A stretch of 64,000 nucleotides of DNA from Guadua angustifolia (taxonomy: Eukaryota; Streptophyta; Magnoliopsida; Poales; Poaceae). Where the stretch lies: positions 17,584,924-17,648,923 of the forward strand of contig CM070502.1 of assembly GCA_036346375.1 (NCBI GenBank). The letters run 5' to 3'. Position numbers and translations under genes: made by a program. Of the stretch, positions 42,333 to 54,085 are shown in pieces. Positions within the stretch are counted from its first letter, which is position 1. The number at the start of each line of letters is the position of its first letter. The notes under the pieces are model-generated. The model saw only the letters and a list, made by a program, of their open reading frames with translations, did no database searches and was not told the DNA's origin.

Positions 42333-42757
42333 GTGCACAGATGTTCCATTCAACTTGCGCTTGTATGGACGTGGACATGTACATTGCACAGAGCTGTACT
42401 GTACTGTTCACCCTGACTCGGGGTTGGTGCTGTGGGGGGCAGCCGGATCATCACCGGGAAGACGAAAACGTACAGTTGGATGGCAGAGGAGTTGACGCGA
42501 CTTGCTGCACCAGCTGGAGGTTCGGTTCACATTTCTGTGCAAAGCCCCAGCGGAGGGTGCACGTCAAGAGAAAAACTCGCGTGGAAATGGAGTGAGAGGT
42601 CATCCTCAGGCGAGAACCTGTTACCGCTTACCTTAACCAAGCAAGTTAGGCGCAAAACGCAACCCCAGTACTGTGGCCTCGGCGTCCACGACGGCCGATC
42701 GGTCTCTCCGACACCCTCCAAGTGCCTAGGATCTTACAGCCGTTTCCGTAGGATTTG
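42333..42757. other. Intergenic, no gene seen
   Basis: GC-moderate DNA with overlapping short frames, none with a known motif. Confidence 0.4.
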
Positions 42758-42760
42758 CCC

Positions 42761-43729
42761 CACTACTACTATGTAATTAAAAGGTATCACAGACGGTTCT
42801 ACAACGTTATTATAGACGATTTAGTGAACCATATGTAAACATTTGTCAATGAAAAAAAAGGTGTATCGTAGACGATTCATAAAATATTTGTGAAACACCT
42901 ATCACAGACAGTTCCAGTAAAAAACCGTCCGTGATATAACTCACATAGATGGTTCTAGTAAAGAACCGTCTACAATAATCGTCTATCACAGATGGTTGAA
43001 ACTCTACCAACCGTCTACGATATAAGTCGGGGACCACAAAATGTTTATGCTCTGACTATTTCAACATTTACAAGAAGATTACATCATAACACAAATCAAC
43101 TCAGATATATTAACCATACTATGACTATTTCAACATTTACAAGTAGATTACATCACATCACAAATCAACTCAGATATATTAATTAACCAATTGAATGCAC
43201 AATTGACAAATTCATGAATTCATTATTGACACATATGCCACTACAATTCACAGATTACATCGCAGCCCAATTATCTCTACACATATGCCACTATAGCCCA
43301 TGAAGCCGAGGCGGTGAGAGTGCTGACAAGGGCAAGTGTGCGACTTATAGTGCCCAAGGGGAGATATTACAGACAGTTTTATCAAACAACCGTCTATAAT
43401 ATTTACTGATATTACAAACGGTTTTATCTAGAAACCGTTTGTGATATTGGTAAAACTGTCTGTAATAATTCGTAGACGGTTTTATTCAATAACCGTATGT
43501 GATATCTACTGATATCACATAAGGTTACTGGATAAAACCATATGTGAATTATCACATATGATTTTATTCACCAACCGTCTTTGATACAGCATTGCCACAT
43601 ACGGTTCTTACCAAAACTAGTAAACTTTGACAGTCACATTTCTAAAACCGTCTATAATTAGATTTAACACAGACTGTTTTTGAAAATTGTCTGTGATAAA
43701 GTGTCTAACATAGTTCTTTTGTAGTAGTG
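42761..43729. mobile_element. Non-autonomous CACTA element
   Basis: Starts CACTACTACTATG and ends CATAGTTCTTTTGTAGTAGTG (shown without its last bases), whose reverse is CACTACTAC. Subterminal DNA on both sides is filled with ATCACAGACGGTT and inverted AACCGTCTGTGAT-type words, the usual CACTA layout. The 3-bp flanks are CCC and CCA, a near match. No transposase is encoded, so it needs help in trans. A 69-bp tandem duplication is in the middle. Confidence 0.82.
43053..43190. repeat. 69-bp tandem duplication inside the CACTA element
   Basis: Two direct copies starting TGACTATTTCAACATTTACA at 43,053 and 43,122, with a few substitutions. Confidence 0.8.
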
Positions 43730-43732
43730 CCA

Positions 43733-44124
43733 TCTTCGACGTCCATTTCTAGCCCGGTCCCTGATGACATCTCTATCAAAGTACCTTCACTACGAATAAG
43801 GTTTTTATGCAGTTCCTATGTGGACTGCAAGTTAAGCAGTTTTCATTGGCCAGTATTGCCCGATCGAGTGGACGAACGGTCCGGATTTATCAATAGTGCT
43901 TTGAAATAGTGTTTGCTATATGTGCTTGCTACAATACCAAAATCAACACAGCATTGTTTTAAATATTCGTGAAATATCTGGACCGTTGTTTTTTGATTCA
44001 ACAGTATAGAGATAATTGCTTAAGTTGCAGTCCTCTTTAGGATTGCATTGGATCTATAGCTCTTTGCTATAGTCAGATGCTAAGTAGCAACCATGTACGG
44101 TATGGATCGTTAGCATGACTTTTC
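43733..44124. other. Intergenic, no gene seen
   Basis: No motif found in either strand. Confidence 0.35.
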
Positions 44125-44127
44125 TTA

Positions 44128-44407
44128 GGGCATGTTTGGGTGAGTTGCAGCTTTTTCTGAAAAGCTGTTTTTTGGTTTTTTTATCTGAAAAGCAGTTGTA
44201 ACTTTTTATGAAAGACCATTCGATAAATAACTAATTTTCCTCAATAGCAAGCTGCAAAAGTAGGTCTAAAGCAGCTTTCAGCTTTTAATTTTTGCTAGTT
44301 ATATATGACTTTTAGCTTATACTAAAAACTATTTAAAAATAAAATTATTTAGAAGGCTTACTGCTTTTCAAAAACTAAAACCAACTTGAAGCCTTACAAA
44401 CAGAGCA
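44128..44407. mobile_element. Tourist-like MITE (PIF/Harbinger type)
   Basis: Flanked by TTA on both sides (44,125-44,127 and 44,408-44,410). Ends GGGCATGTTTGGG on the left and, reversed, TGCTCTGTTTGT on the right, with AGC/GCT-rich inverted arms (TCTGAAAAGCTG and CAGTAAGCC-type words). Length 280 and TTA target fit Tourist elements. Confidence 0.55.
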
Positions 44408-44410
44408 TTA

Positions 44411-45126
44411 GTTATCTGTGCTGCATTAATTAGTTTTGACTTGACGAAGAGAGCGTTTTCAGCGTAAGATGACTGGAGATCGATGTCAATCGGCTGAGGA
44501 GGAGAGAGGAGAGGAGGTCTAGCGTGATGATGATCTGTGCTGACAGGGAAGGCGAATGGACTGGCTACCAGCCTTCCTAGTTTTGCATATGCATGCTTCG
44601 ATCGGTCGCCTACTCGCTTTCTGCGTATAATTGAAGCCCCGGCCGGCAAAGCCTTCATGGCTTCGTTGGCTAAAAGGGAGCATGTCGGCGGCCTCTTCCC
44701 CCAGTTGATTTTATCGCACTCAATTTTTCTTAGCAAGGAAATGAATATTGAAGCTACCTTTTTCTCAGCTTTGGTTCTCTTGAGCAAGTTAAGAGTTCGG
44801 TTAATTACTAGCTGTTGCCATTAACAAGACTAAACTCTTCCTCAATGAGTACCGTTCTGGCCTATGTCATTGACGTGGGTAATTTATCAGTTTCAGGCTG
44901 CAATTAAGCATCCTTTGACATTGCAAATCAGTTGACCTAAGAATCACTACCATAGTGCCCATATGCAATCTGTGTTTTACATCCTATTGACATATAAACA
45001 CCTCATATGATGCTACTAATCATGGATTAGGCATTAGCAATCACAAAATTCCTTAGTTTTATGATAATTTCACAAACTGAAGAACTGCTACGACAGCTAT
45101 AGTAGGGAGCCTGACACGGGCCAACT
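44411..45126. other. Intergenic, no gene seen
   Basis: Short frames on both strands (44,368-44,787 and 44,537-44,824) overlap as antisense partners and have no known domain. Confidence 0.35.
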
Positions 45127-45141
45127 AAGAGGTTGGTACGT

Positions 45142-46263
45142 TGGGTTGGAATGCATACTCCCTGTAACAAAGTGGACAGAGCGCTATTTCGGGCCAGTAC
45201 TTCCGTCTTGCTAGGGGATGGCAAGACAGCCAGATTCTGGACGACCCCATGGCTTAACGAGGTCTCGCCAAAGGACATTGCACCACAGTGTTTCCTCCTG
45301 GCACGGGTGACGTCGAGATCGGTCTTCGATGAGCTCCATATGAACGTATGGACTAGACTTCTTCACAGAATCACACACACCATATAGTTATATCAGTTCT
45401 TCACTCTCTGGCAGGCCACTCGACAGGTCAATTTAAGGCAAGACGCTACGGATACCATCCTATGGAAGTGGACAACGGATGCGCAATACTCTGCAAAATC
45501 AGCGTACTTGATCCAATTCCAAGGGTCTGTGCCCGACAACAATTACAAGTTAACTTGGGAAGCCAGCACGGTCAGCAGATGCAAATTCTTCGCATGGCTT
45601 TTCCCCCAAAACAGGATTCTCATGGCGATGTGCTAGCGGCGGAGGGTGGCCAAATGCGGGGTTGCCTCTTTGTGGCTCACATCCGAATCAGCATTTCATT
45701 TGTCGCTTTTTTTGCCCTTTGCAAAGCAGTATGGAGGAAGGTTTTCACCCTTATGCATATCCTCCATAACTTTCAGCGATTGCACATGCAAATGGCACTA
45801 AGAGTGGACATCCATATCACGGCAGGTTTCTAAGCACTCACGCAAAAAGACTGATGGCATCCCAATTTATTACTTCTGGAATATTTGGAAAGAGAGAAAC
45901 GCAAGAATTTTCTCAAACGAATACAGTTCGCCTCAGGCCATTTTCTATCGTATAACACAAGACGTCACTGATTGGAGGGTGGCAACTCAGGTGCGATCTC
46001 AGCAGGAACCTGACCACGACCGTTCCTAGCCGTGGCCACTTCGGCTCGGGGGTGCCGGTCCGTGAGATATCTCCGTTGCACGGGCAGTTCGGCGACGACG
46101 CTTTTGTCTTAAGATATAACGCTGCTCGGCTAGCTATTATCTTTGTTTCCGTTATTCAAATTTCCTGTTGTCCTAAGGTTCTATTGTGTAAACATCAACT
46201 ACTGTGTCTTGCTTTAATCTTCTTAATTGCATGGCAGAGCTCCTGCCGCTCTTTTTTTAAAAA
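45142..46263 (+). mobile_element. 5'-truncated LINE fragment with 15-bp target duplication
   Basis: Flanked by AAGAGGTTGGTACGT at 45,127-45,141 and 46,264-46,278. The insert ends in a short T/A run. Plus-strand pieces are the C-terminal part of L1 ORF2: PCNKVDRALFRASTSVLLGD, GKTARFWTTPWL, AQYSAKSAYLIQFQG, WEASTVSRCKFFAWLF and FWNIWKERNARIFSNEYSSP. The last ends near 46,020. It lacks endonuclease and RT. Confidence 0.88.
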
Positions 46264-46278
46264 AAGAGGTTGGTACGT

Positions 46279-46902
46279 ACAAGTGGCCCAATCTTCACGG
46301 TACTCATGTAATTTCAGCAGCAACTTCTTATTCTCCATTGTGTTCTTTTGGCCAAACTACCAAAGGCAGTAACATTCCTACCTTCTTGCGTCGTCTTCTC
46401 TTCTTACAAAGGTATAGCATGACTTGCACTAGAACAACAAGAACCGATCTAGAAGCAAGTGTGAAGATCCCTCCAAATTGCGAGTAACGTTAGCCACAAA
46501 TCGAAGAGATGGATCATATAGACCGCGTGAGCAATCTCCAAGAACAATGTGATCTTAGCCTTGCTTCCACGCAACAAACCATAGATGTGAAACTCATGCA
46601 CACACAAGCTATCAATGACGCCAAAAACCAACTATGGCTTTTCTTTATTTCTCATGCATAAAACTAATCTGTACAATGGGGTATATCTCTAGACCTTATA
46701 TTGGTGCATAATGCATGGACAAAACACATCTAAACCATCTCAAATTCACCTTCCAAACATATACAACTTAGACTCTAAGAGAGAGATCACAACTTTAAAA
46801 ACTCAAATTCGGCTAATTAACAGACTGAAACTTATCGATTAGATTGAAAATAGAAGGAAGCAAAATTGAAATATCTCACTATAGCGAGAGATACAGATAA
46901 TC
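46279..46902. other. Intergenic, no gene seen
   Basis: AT-rich, no motif recognised. Confidence 0.35.
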
Positions 46903-48175
46903 TCGTAAGCTTTCAGGAAAGTACAAGAATGTCAAAATCCAACCTTGGATGCAAAAGTTATGGACTTTTTAATTCGGAATATGTTGTCAATCTAAGTTGA
47001 TTTCTTTTTTTCTTTACAAACTAAGTTGGACTCTTGCCTTACTTCTCACCCATGGCTTAGGCTATTATTTTCTCTTCCCAAATCATATACAAGGCCATGT
47101 ATCCTCCATCCATACAGCGCATATGGCATTGGCCCATGTGGCCATGCCCATACGGCCATAACGCATTGGTCCATGCAGTGATATTCTTGTCTGGCCTATG
47201 CAACCATAGGTAGCATATGTGCTACTTCCATTTGATTTACGCAGCGTAGGCACATCATACTTCTCCCACTTTAGGGTTTCAACCATTTTCCCTTGGCCTT
47301 CCTCCCTCACCTTCCCTTGGCCAGATGCTTTTGCTCAAAACAGCACCACTTTTATCATTTATCTTGATTTGCACATTCGAAGATCCAAAGTAGTGTTGGT
47401 AATTAGGGCCATATCAGAGCCCCATTCAAAATTTTCTAGTTTCTACTTGATAGAAGAGCAATAGCAAAATTAAAGCAAACATGATGCTCATGCTACCTGA
47501 CTGAGTAACTTAGACTAGTTATAGATCAACTAACCAACAAACTGAAACTTATAAGCTTTTAGGAAAGTACAAGAAAATGAAAATCCAACCTTGGATGTGA
47601 AAATTATAGACTTTTTAATTCGGGATGTGCTGTCAATCCAAGTTGATTTCTTTCTTTCTTTCCAAACTAAGTTGGACTCTTGCTTTGCTTCTCTCCCACA
47701 ACTTGAGCTATTCTTTTCTCTTCCCAAATCATATACAAGCCCATATATCCTCCATCCACGTGGCCCATACGCCATTGGCCCATGTGGCCATGTCATAAGG
47801 CCATAGCACATTGGTCCATGCGATGATGCACTTGTCTGGCCTATGGAACCATAAGTAGCACATTTATTGCCTCCATTTGATTTATGCAGCACTGGCACAA
47901 CATACTTCTCACGCTTTAAGGTTCCAAACATTTTCCCTTCGCCTTCTTCCTTCACCTCCCCTCGGCCACATGTATTTGCTCAAAACAACACCAGTTTGAT
48001 TGTTTATTTTGATTTGCACATTCAAAGATTCAAAATAGTGTTGGTAATTATGGCAGTATCAGAGCCCCATTCAAATTTTTCTAGTTTCTACTAGATAGAA
48101 GAGCAATAGCAAAATTAAAGCAAACATGATGCTCATACTACGTAACTTAAGACTGGTTATAGATCAACTAACGGT
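46903..48175. repeat. Tandem duplication, ~645-bp unit
   Basis: Copy 1 is 46,903-47,547 and copy 2 about 47,548-48,175. Shared words include AAATCCAACCTTGGATG, GACTTTTTAATTCGG, AAACTAAGTTGGACTC and GCAAAATTAAAGCAAACATG. Divergence is visible (substitutions and small indels). On the minus strand both copies have a related peptide (EEGxGKM, YATYG/CATYG), but the frames differ in length. The duplication lies just 3' of the receptor kinase gene. Nature unknown. Confidence 0.8.
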
Positions 48176-48797
48176 ACACAAGTAAAAGCAACTAGAATAC
48201 CCATACTGCTACAGTAGCTTGGATCGATTAATAGAAAGAAAGTTCATACAGGAGCTCGCCAGCTCGCCGTTGGGACGGTGAGTTCTGAGCAAGCGTGTTC
48301 TGTCACATTAAGTCTACAAGAACAATCTGCAGAACATTATCACAAGGCTTAGGAGTTACTAGGAATGACAGTAAAGAAGTGATAAACTTCATCTTCATCG
48401 AACACTCCAACCTCAGTTGAGCAGACCTCGCAAAAAACAGGGTGACAAACTGGCCCCTTGTTTTCACCTTTTGATGTAGTAGAAGAATCAACAGCCCTTC
48501 CCTTGCTGTCTTTTCATTTTGTTGAGAAAATATGTAATGGTTATACAAAAGTTCGATAAAAAAAAAAAAATGAATCAGCAAATGTTTTGCTTTTACACTA
48601 GGATATCTCTTACAGAAATCATATTACATTCTAACCGTTTTTCACGGCAAGCATGAATATCCTTCTTGCTTTTGAATTGCTTTATTTTGTTTTACATTTG
48701 AAAAACACATGCATCCGCGAATCGTTCTTCAAAATATAAGACACACAACATAACAACAAAAGTACTTGGCATATCTTCTGTCATCCCATTCTTCTCC
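48176..48797 (-). other. 3' flank/UTR of the receptor kinase gene
   Basis: No coding motif. Contains a run of 13 A near 48,558. By position it should hold the kinase 3' UTR. Confidence 0.4.
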
Positions 48798-51700
48798 TTA
48801 ATAGAGTGTGGTTTTGATTGCATGCAGCTCCTTGATGATATCTTTGGTTGACATTCTACTAGACGGCATTTCCTCAGAGCAGAACATCCCAAGTTTGAGT
48901 AGAGAAATCAGAGAGTCGACCCTTCTTCTGTCTGATTGACCGTCCACTGTTGCAGGGCCATTTTCAAGCTGTGTCACCAATTCCATGTCGATAATGTGCA
49001 TCGCTCCGCTGTTCAAGGCCATCCCAACATACTTGCGAAGGCTTAGTCCTTGCTCAAATGTGTTATCCGTGGGCTTCTTTCCAGTTACCATTTCAAGAAT
49101 AAGAACTCCCAAGCTATAAATGTCTCCATGAGTTGAAACCATGTTTCCAGCAGCATACTCTGTTGCATTGAACAGTGATGTCACGATAACTAACAATTAA
49201 GGAACATTTTATTCTTCCTGATGTACAAGCAATTTGACCGCTGGGCACAAATTAGCAAGTTCAAGCACTAGCAGATTAAGTAAAATACACTGCACTTAAG
49301 TAATATACTACATCATTAGGTTAGAGGCATTTGGCGATAGCTATTCTTCTTTGTAATATGCTTGGTTTCATAAATAAGTGAATAATTGTGAAGGAAAAAA
49401 AATATTAGGCTAACCTGGAGGAGCATAACCAATTGTCCCTCTAAATCCCATCGAGCTCGTGGAGAGTTGGAAAGATGAGCATCCCTCTGCAAGAATCCTG
49501 GCTAGTCCAAAGTCACCAACATGTGCCACCATATCAGCATCCAAAAGCACATTCCTTGGCTTAAGATCACAATGCACAATTGGTGCAGCACCATGGAAAT
49601 GGAGATAATCCAATGCACAGGCCACGTCAAACAGTATGTTCACTCTTTGGACAAGACTCAAGTGCCTCTCCTCCCATTCGTTATTTGTGTTAGGATGAAG
49701 CCACTCTTCTAAGCTGCCATTGGGCATGAAGTCGAACACGATTGCTTTGAAATCGTTGCCATTGAAGTCAATGCTTGAGCAGGATGTAATTATCTTGACA
49801 AGATTTCGGTGCCGTAATTTTCTCATCGCCTCACATTCAGCTGTGAAACTCTTGAGAGCCCCAGGTGTCTGAAGTTTTAAAACTTTTACAGCAACAAGAT
49901 TTTCATTCTCGCCAGTTTCATCATACAATTTTCCTCTGTAGACAGATCCGTAGCTCCCGTTGCCCAACAAATTGGTTGTTGAGAAACCATCTGTTGCGAG
50001 TGCCAACTGCTGGTAGGAGACAGATTGGTGGCCTCGCATGGATATTGTTGAAAGGCTTTCTCTTGATTTTTTCTGGTGGCAAGCAAGGAAGAAAAGGAGC
50101 AATGAAAGGATGCTGGTTGTTGTTGCAACTAGAGAGATAACAACGGCCAGCATTGGGAATTTATGCTTTTTCTTCGAAAATTGAAGAGAACATGGAGGCA
50201 AATGAAGGTCTTGGATGCCGCCACAAAGTTTCCTGTTGCCTTGGACTGAAATTCCAGTAGCATTTGCAAAAACTCCAACAGTTGGAACTTCACCATCAAA
50301 GTTGTTGAAAGAAAGGTTCAGATCATAGAGCGCGTGAAAGCCTCCTAAGAACTTTGGTATTTGGCCCGAAAAGTTGTTGCTCGAGAGGTCAAGAATTTCT
50401 AAGCCCTTTAATGCACTCAAGAATGAGGGAATATTGCCTGTGAATGAATTATTTTGTAGGTAGAGAATTTGGAGAATCTGGCATTTCCCTAGAGTAGCAG
50501 GAATGTCCCCCGAGAGTTGATTGAACTCGGCATGAATCAGCACAAGATTTTGTAGATTCCCAACTTCAGGCGGTATTGGTCCTTCCAGATGATTACCAGA
50601 GAGACCCAAATATAATGAGAGTGTTGTGACGTTGAATAAACTCACGGGAATCGTTCCTGTAAAGTTATTAGAATTGAGGCTTAGTCCCAACAAAGAAACC
50701 ATGTTTCCTACAGTGATCGGGATAGTACCACTGAAGGCATTCGTTTCAAGTACCAACAAGTTTAGTTGAGTTAAATTGCCTATAGTAGGTGGGAGTGGCC
50801 CGCTCAAGCTATTGTTTTGTAGGGACAAAACTTGCAGATTCCGAAGCATACTAATTGAAGATGGGAGAGTTCCACTGAAGAAATTGTCGCCCAGTTGAAG
50901 GCTATTTAAATTGAAAAGGTTACCAATTTCTCTAGGTATATACCCTGATATGTTGTTTCTAGCTAGGCTGAGATATGTCAGTGATGTGGATAAATTGGAA
51001 ACTACAGAAGGAAGCACTCCACTAAGCCTATTGAAAGCGAAGTCCAAATGTTGTAACTGGGAGCAATTGGCTAATGCTGTCATAAATTTCCAATCCTCTG
51101 GTTCTTTCGCTTCAAAAGTATTATTAAAGAGAAGTAACCACTCGAGGCTCCGTAACCCTCCAAGCTCTGAAGGAAATACACCGCTAAAGTAGTTGTACGG
51201 GATCTGAAATTCAAAGAGATTGGACGCATTAACCAGTGAAGGTGGGAGATAGCCATGAAACATATTATCATCGATATAGAATATCTCCAGTAGAGGAAGT
51301 GTATTGAATGTGTTTGGAGGTATCGTCCCACTAAGCTCATTCATGATTACAGAAAAACCTGTTAGGGATGATATGTTCCAAATAGCAGGAGGGATGGACC
51401 CAGTCAGGTTGTTCGTTCCTAGGTCAAGCCGAGAGAGTTTAGATAAGCGACCAAGAGATGAAGGTATGCCACCAGATAGATGCTTCATCCGAAGATGAAG
51501 AGTTTCGAGGCTAGAGAGATTGCCAATGATGGCTGGAATCTCGCCCGACAGCATGTTTTCCCCAAGACGCAATAAGGTAAGTGAGGACAAGTTTCCCAAT
51601 GACGGCGGGATCTCCCCAGAAAAACCATTGGACTGAAGCCACAAAATGGAGAGATTTCTCAAGGCGCCGATCTCACCTGGGATCTCACCTTGGAGATGGT

Positions 51701-52154
51701 TGAGGCCCAACCTAAGCTCCATGAGCTCAGCGCATCGTCCCAATGTTGTCGGGATGCTTCCTTGTAGAGAATTCATGGTAAGGTTCAGCACTCGGAGTCT
51801 ACCGAGGCAGCCGAGCTCGTGAGGTATCTGCCCCACGAGGTGGTTCTCCCCGAGGTCTAGTGTCTTGAGGTACGAGAGATTGCCCAAGAAAGGCGAGATA
51901 CGCCCCGACAGCCCAAAGGAGTTGACGTTTAGCTCGACGATCCTCTCTGTGTGCTTGCGGCCGCACCCAACGCCCCGCCACCTGCACGGGCGGTTGGAGC
52001 CATTCCACGAAAGGAGCGAGCCAGATGGGTCGGACACCATAGACTTGAAGGAGAGGAGTGCGAGCACTTGCATGGTGGTGACATTGCCGCTCCCTAGAGA
52101 CACCGTACGATATGGATACAAGGACAGGATGAAGCACAAGAAGATCAAACTCAT
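48798..52154 (-). CDS. LRR receptor-like kinase, subfamily XII (Xa21/EFR type), non-RD
   Basis: Two exons, 52,154-49,415 and 49,159-48,798, joined over a 255-base intron (donor CCTCCAG|GTTAGC, acceptor CAACAG|AGTATG). The join restores GTIGYAPPEYAAGN and gives 1,033 residues. Order: signal peptide (about 1-22, FLCFILSLYPY), LRRNT cap with WNGSNRPCRWRGVGC, about 21 extracellular LRRs of the LxxLxLxxNxLxGxIP type, a membrane helix at about 666-692, then a kinase. The P-loop is LGNGSYGS (about 730-737), Lys 757 in VAVK, catalytic loop HCD at 861-863 and DFG at 881-883. Cys before the catalytic Asp makes it a non-RD kinase, typical of immune receptors. It probably senses a microbial peptide or protein at the plasma membrane; the ligand is unknown. 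No lesions are seen. Confidence 0.95.
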
Positions 52155-52240
52155 GACTTATTTCTAGTTGCTTTAGAGGGAGGGGAGGATTTCAGGTTGA
52201 GAAGTAAAGAATGATGAGCAGAAATTCACTTGGAAGTGAT

Positions 52241-52254
52241 CATATATATAAATA
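52241..52254 (-). promoter_or_regulatory. TATA box of the receptor kinase gene
   Basis: The minus strand reads TATTTATATATATG about 90-100 bases upstream of the ATG, giving a short leader with a pyrimidine-rich CCTCCCCTCCCTCT. Confidence 0.65.
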
Positions 52255-52434
52255 TGGGATTTGACACGAGCATCCGCCGCCTTGCCCACTCGAGCCGCTT
52301 AATTTCTACTCTATGTCACTTTGCTCCACAAGTGCTTTCTACTCTACGTCACTTTGCTCCACAAGTGCTTTCTTCTTCTCCTTATCATTGCGCCTGTGCA
52401 TGCGCAACACGGCTATCCAATGGCTGAGAAGCAA

Positions 52435-52586
52435 GAGAATTGATAAAATGCCACCCTAACATTGCCTTTCGCTAAAATGCTACTCAGGCCCATTGTTATA
52501 GATACAGAAGGTCCCACATGTCAATGAGAGAAGAGTGACATTTTAGCAAAGAGCAATGTTAGAGGTGGCATTTTATCAATTTTTAC
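52435..52586. mobile_element. 152-bp hairpin MITE (Mutator-like) upstream of the kinase
   Basis: Flanked by GAGAAGCAA at 52,426-52,434 and 52,587-52,595, a 9-bp duplication typical of Mutator-like elements. The arms are about 50-bp inverted repeats: AATTGATAAAATGCCACCCT then AACATTGC on the left and near-perfect reverse on the right, so a transcript would fold into one long hairpin. It lies about 180 bases upstream of the TATA box. Confidence 0.82.
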
Positions 52587-53020
52587 GAGAAGCAAAGCGC
52601 AGCGCGATTGAAAATATATATCTTATACAACGGTAGCAGTTCTCGTATACATTTGATCAATCCGCATGTGATAAGTTGAACCCACCAAAATAAGCAACGC
52701 AAGTCTTTTTTATCTCCAATTAATATGGGAATTTGTTTGGAGACAACCAATTTGCTTACACTCATCGTTATCAAACTTGACGGAATCCTTATTTTCTTCT
52801 CAAAATTTGAACCTGAGTTCTCTTCCACCATGTTACACTAGCATAATGCCCGTGCTAACGCTACGGCGATATTTAGTAATACAATTCAAATAAGCAAAAG
52901 GTGTTATTGTTTTGATAATAAGTGTAGTAAGATGTGATTATGATAGAAGCACAAAAGAAAGATACAGAGAGTTATTATATCGTTGATTACATAAACAAGT
53001 GCATAAAGTAGCACAAAAGC

Positions 53021-53297
53021 CGAGGCCGCTGCGGTGATGGCCTGCTCCTCGGCGCGCCAATTCCTCCACCGCTGTGGTGTCGCTGCCGGTACAGTTGGGG
53101 CCGGCCGGGCTGGTTGTTGACAGCCGAGCGCTGCGACCTCAGGGAAGCAGAGTTTGGGTGAGGAGACTGAGTAGAAGAAGGTTAAAAAAAATGGTGAAGG
53201 AGTAGTACCGAGCTCGGGACATCGAGAGGCCGACGACTCGGGCGGGGCTCCCAGATCGGCTGAACCCGGGAGGAGCAGCGGTTCGTTGGCCATGCAC
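53021..53297 (-). pseudogene. GC-rich exon-like fragment in the Helitron
   Basis: The minus strand reads MANEPLLLPGSADLGAPPES then SASRCPELG followed by a donor-like GTACTA. A second stretch (FPEVAALGCQQPARPAPTVP) follows an acceptor-like CTACTCAG. Composition stands out from the AT-rich surroundings, which suggests captured exons. I do not recognise the source gene. Confidence 0.4.
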
Positions 53298-53975
53298 AAT
53301 TAATTAGCACTGCATGCATGCAAGTTGTTCTTGACTCTTCGTTAGCACAAAGATGCATGCATGCACAATTAATTAACCGCATGCATGCAAAAAGCATGCA
53401 CACACTTAATTAGCAAAGAATTAAACAATCATCAATACCATATACAGATTCCAATGCATTCAAAATTCCTTCACAGAGGTAAAGATCACAAGGAGATCAA
53501 TTTCAGACTATCACCAGCGCACACAACATTAGATTACTAAACCATTCATCGTCTGATAACACAGGTAAATAGCAAATAGTTCTTGACATGCTCTGTTTTT
53601 TTGCACTGTGCGTTGCTATTGGAAAAAAAATTGTAACAAGACTTTATTGGGTAAGTTATAATAAATGTCAATAACTAATAGCGATAGCATGTGATCCAAA
53701 GCAATTAAAATCAGATGTATTATAAAATGGGCAACTTTTTTTGTGAAAAAACACTAAATGTTTGACTCATTTTGTGAAATAACTAATAGCGATAGCAGGG
53801 ACGGGGCGACGGGGGACGGGGCGCCGGGCGACGGGGAGGGGAACAGCTAGGGTAGGGGTCGGATTTTAATCTTTCATCAAGCTTTATAAGTTGCATTTTT
53901 AAATAACTACAGTGTAAAATAGGAAAAATGTAATAATGAAAATGTAATCATAAGAACAATATTTGCACATTTCAG

Positions 53976-54085
53976 GTCTGGTGTGTTAATGGCAGTGCTA
54001 AGACTGCTCTTCCAAAGGAGGAGTTTGGAAAATTTTACAGTGGAGCACGACAAGGCTGCATCGTAGTATTATCAAGTAGCATCTG
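53976..54085 (+). pseudogene. Captured villin exon fragment
   Basis: After an acceptor-like CACATTTCAG the plus strand reads VWCVNGSAKTALPKEE and FGKFYSG, then a damaged CIVVLSSS where villin has the DCYIVLYTYHS-type continuation. This is the start of a gelsolin-like repeat of plant villins (actin-bundling proteins). Only this exon is visible, opposite in direction to the Helitron. It is not functional. Confidence 0.7.

Noticed and set aside
44368..44824. Paired frames of 139 and 95 codons on opposite strands
   Set aside because: No domain; antisense overlap and lack of exon signals.
53295..53400. GCATGCATGC words considered as RY-type seed promoter elements
   Set aside because: They form a short local duplication inside the Helitron, with no gene nearby in the right position.
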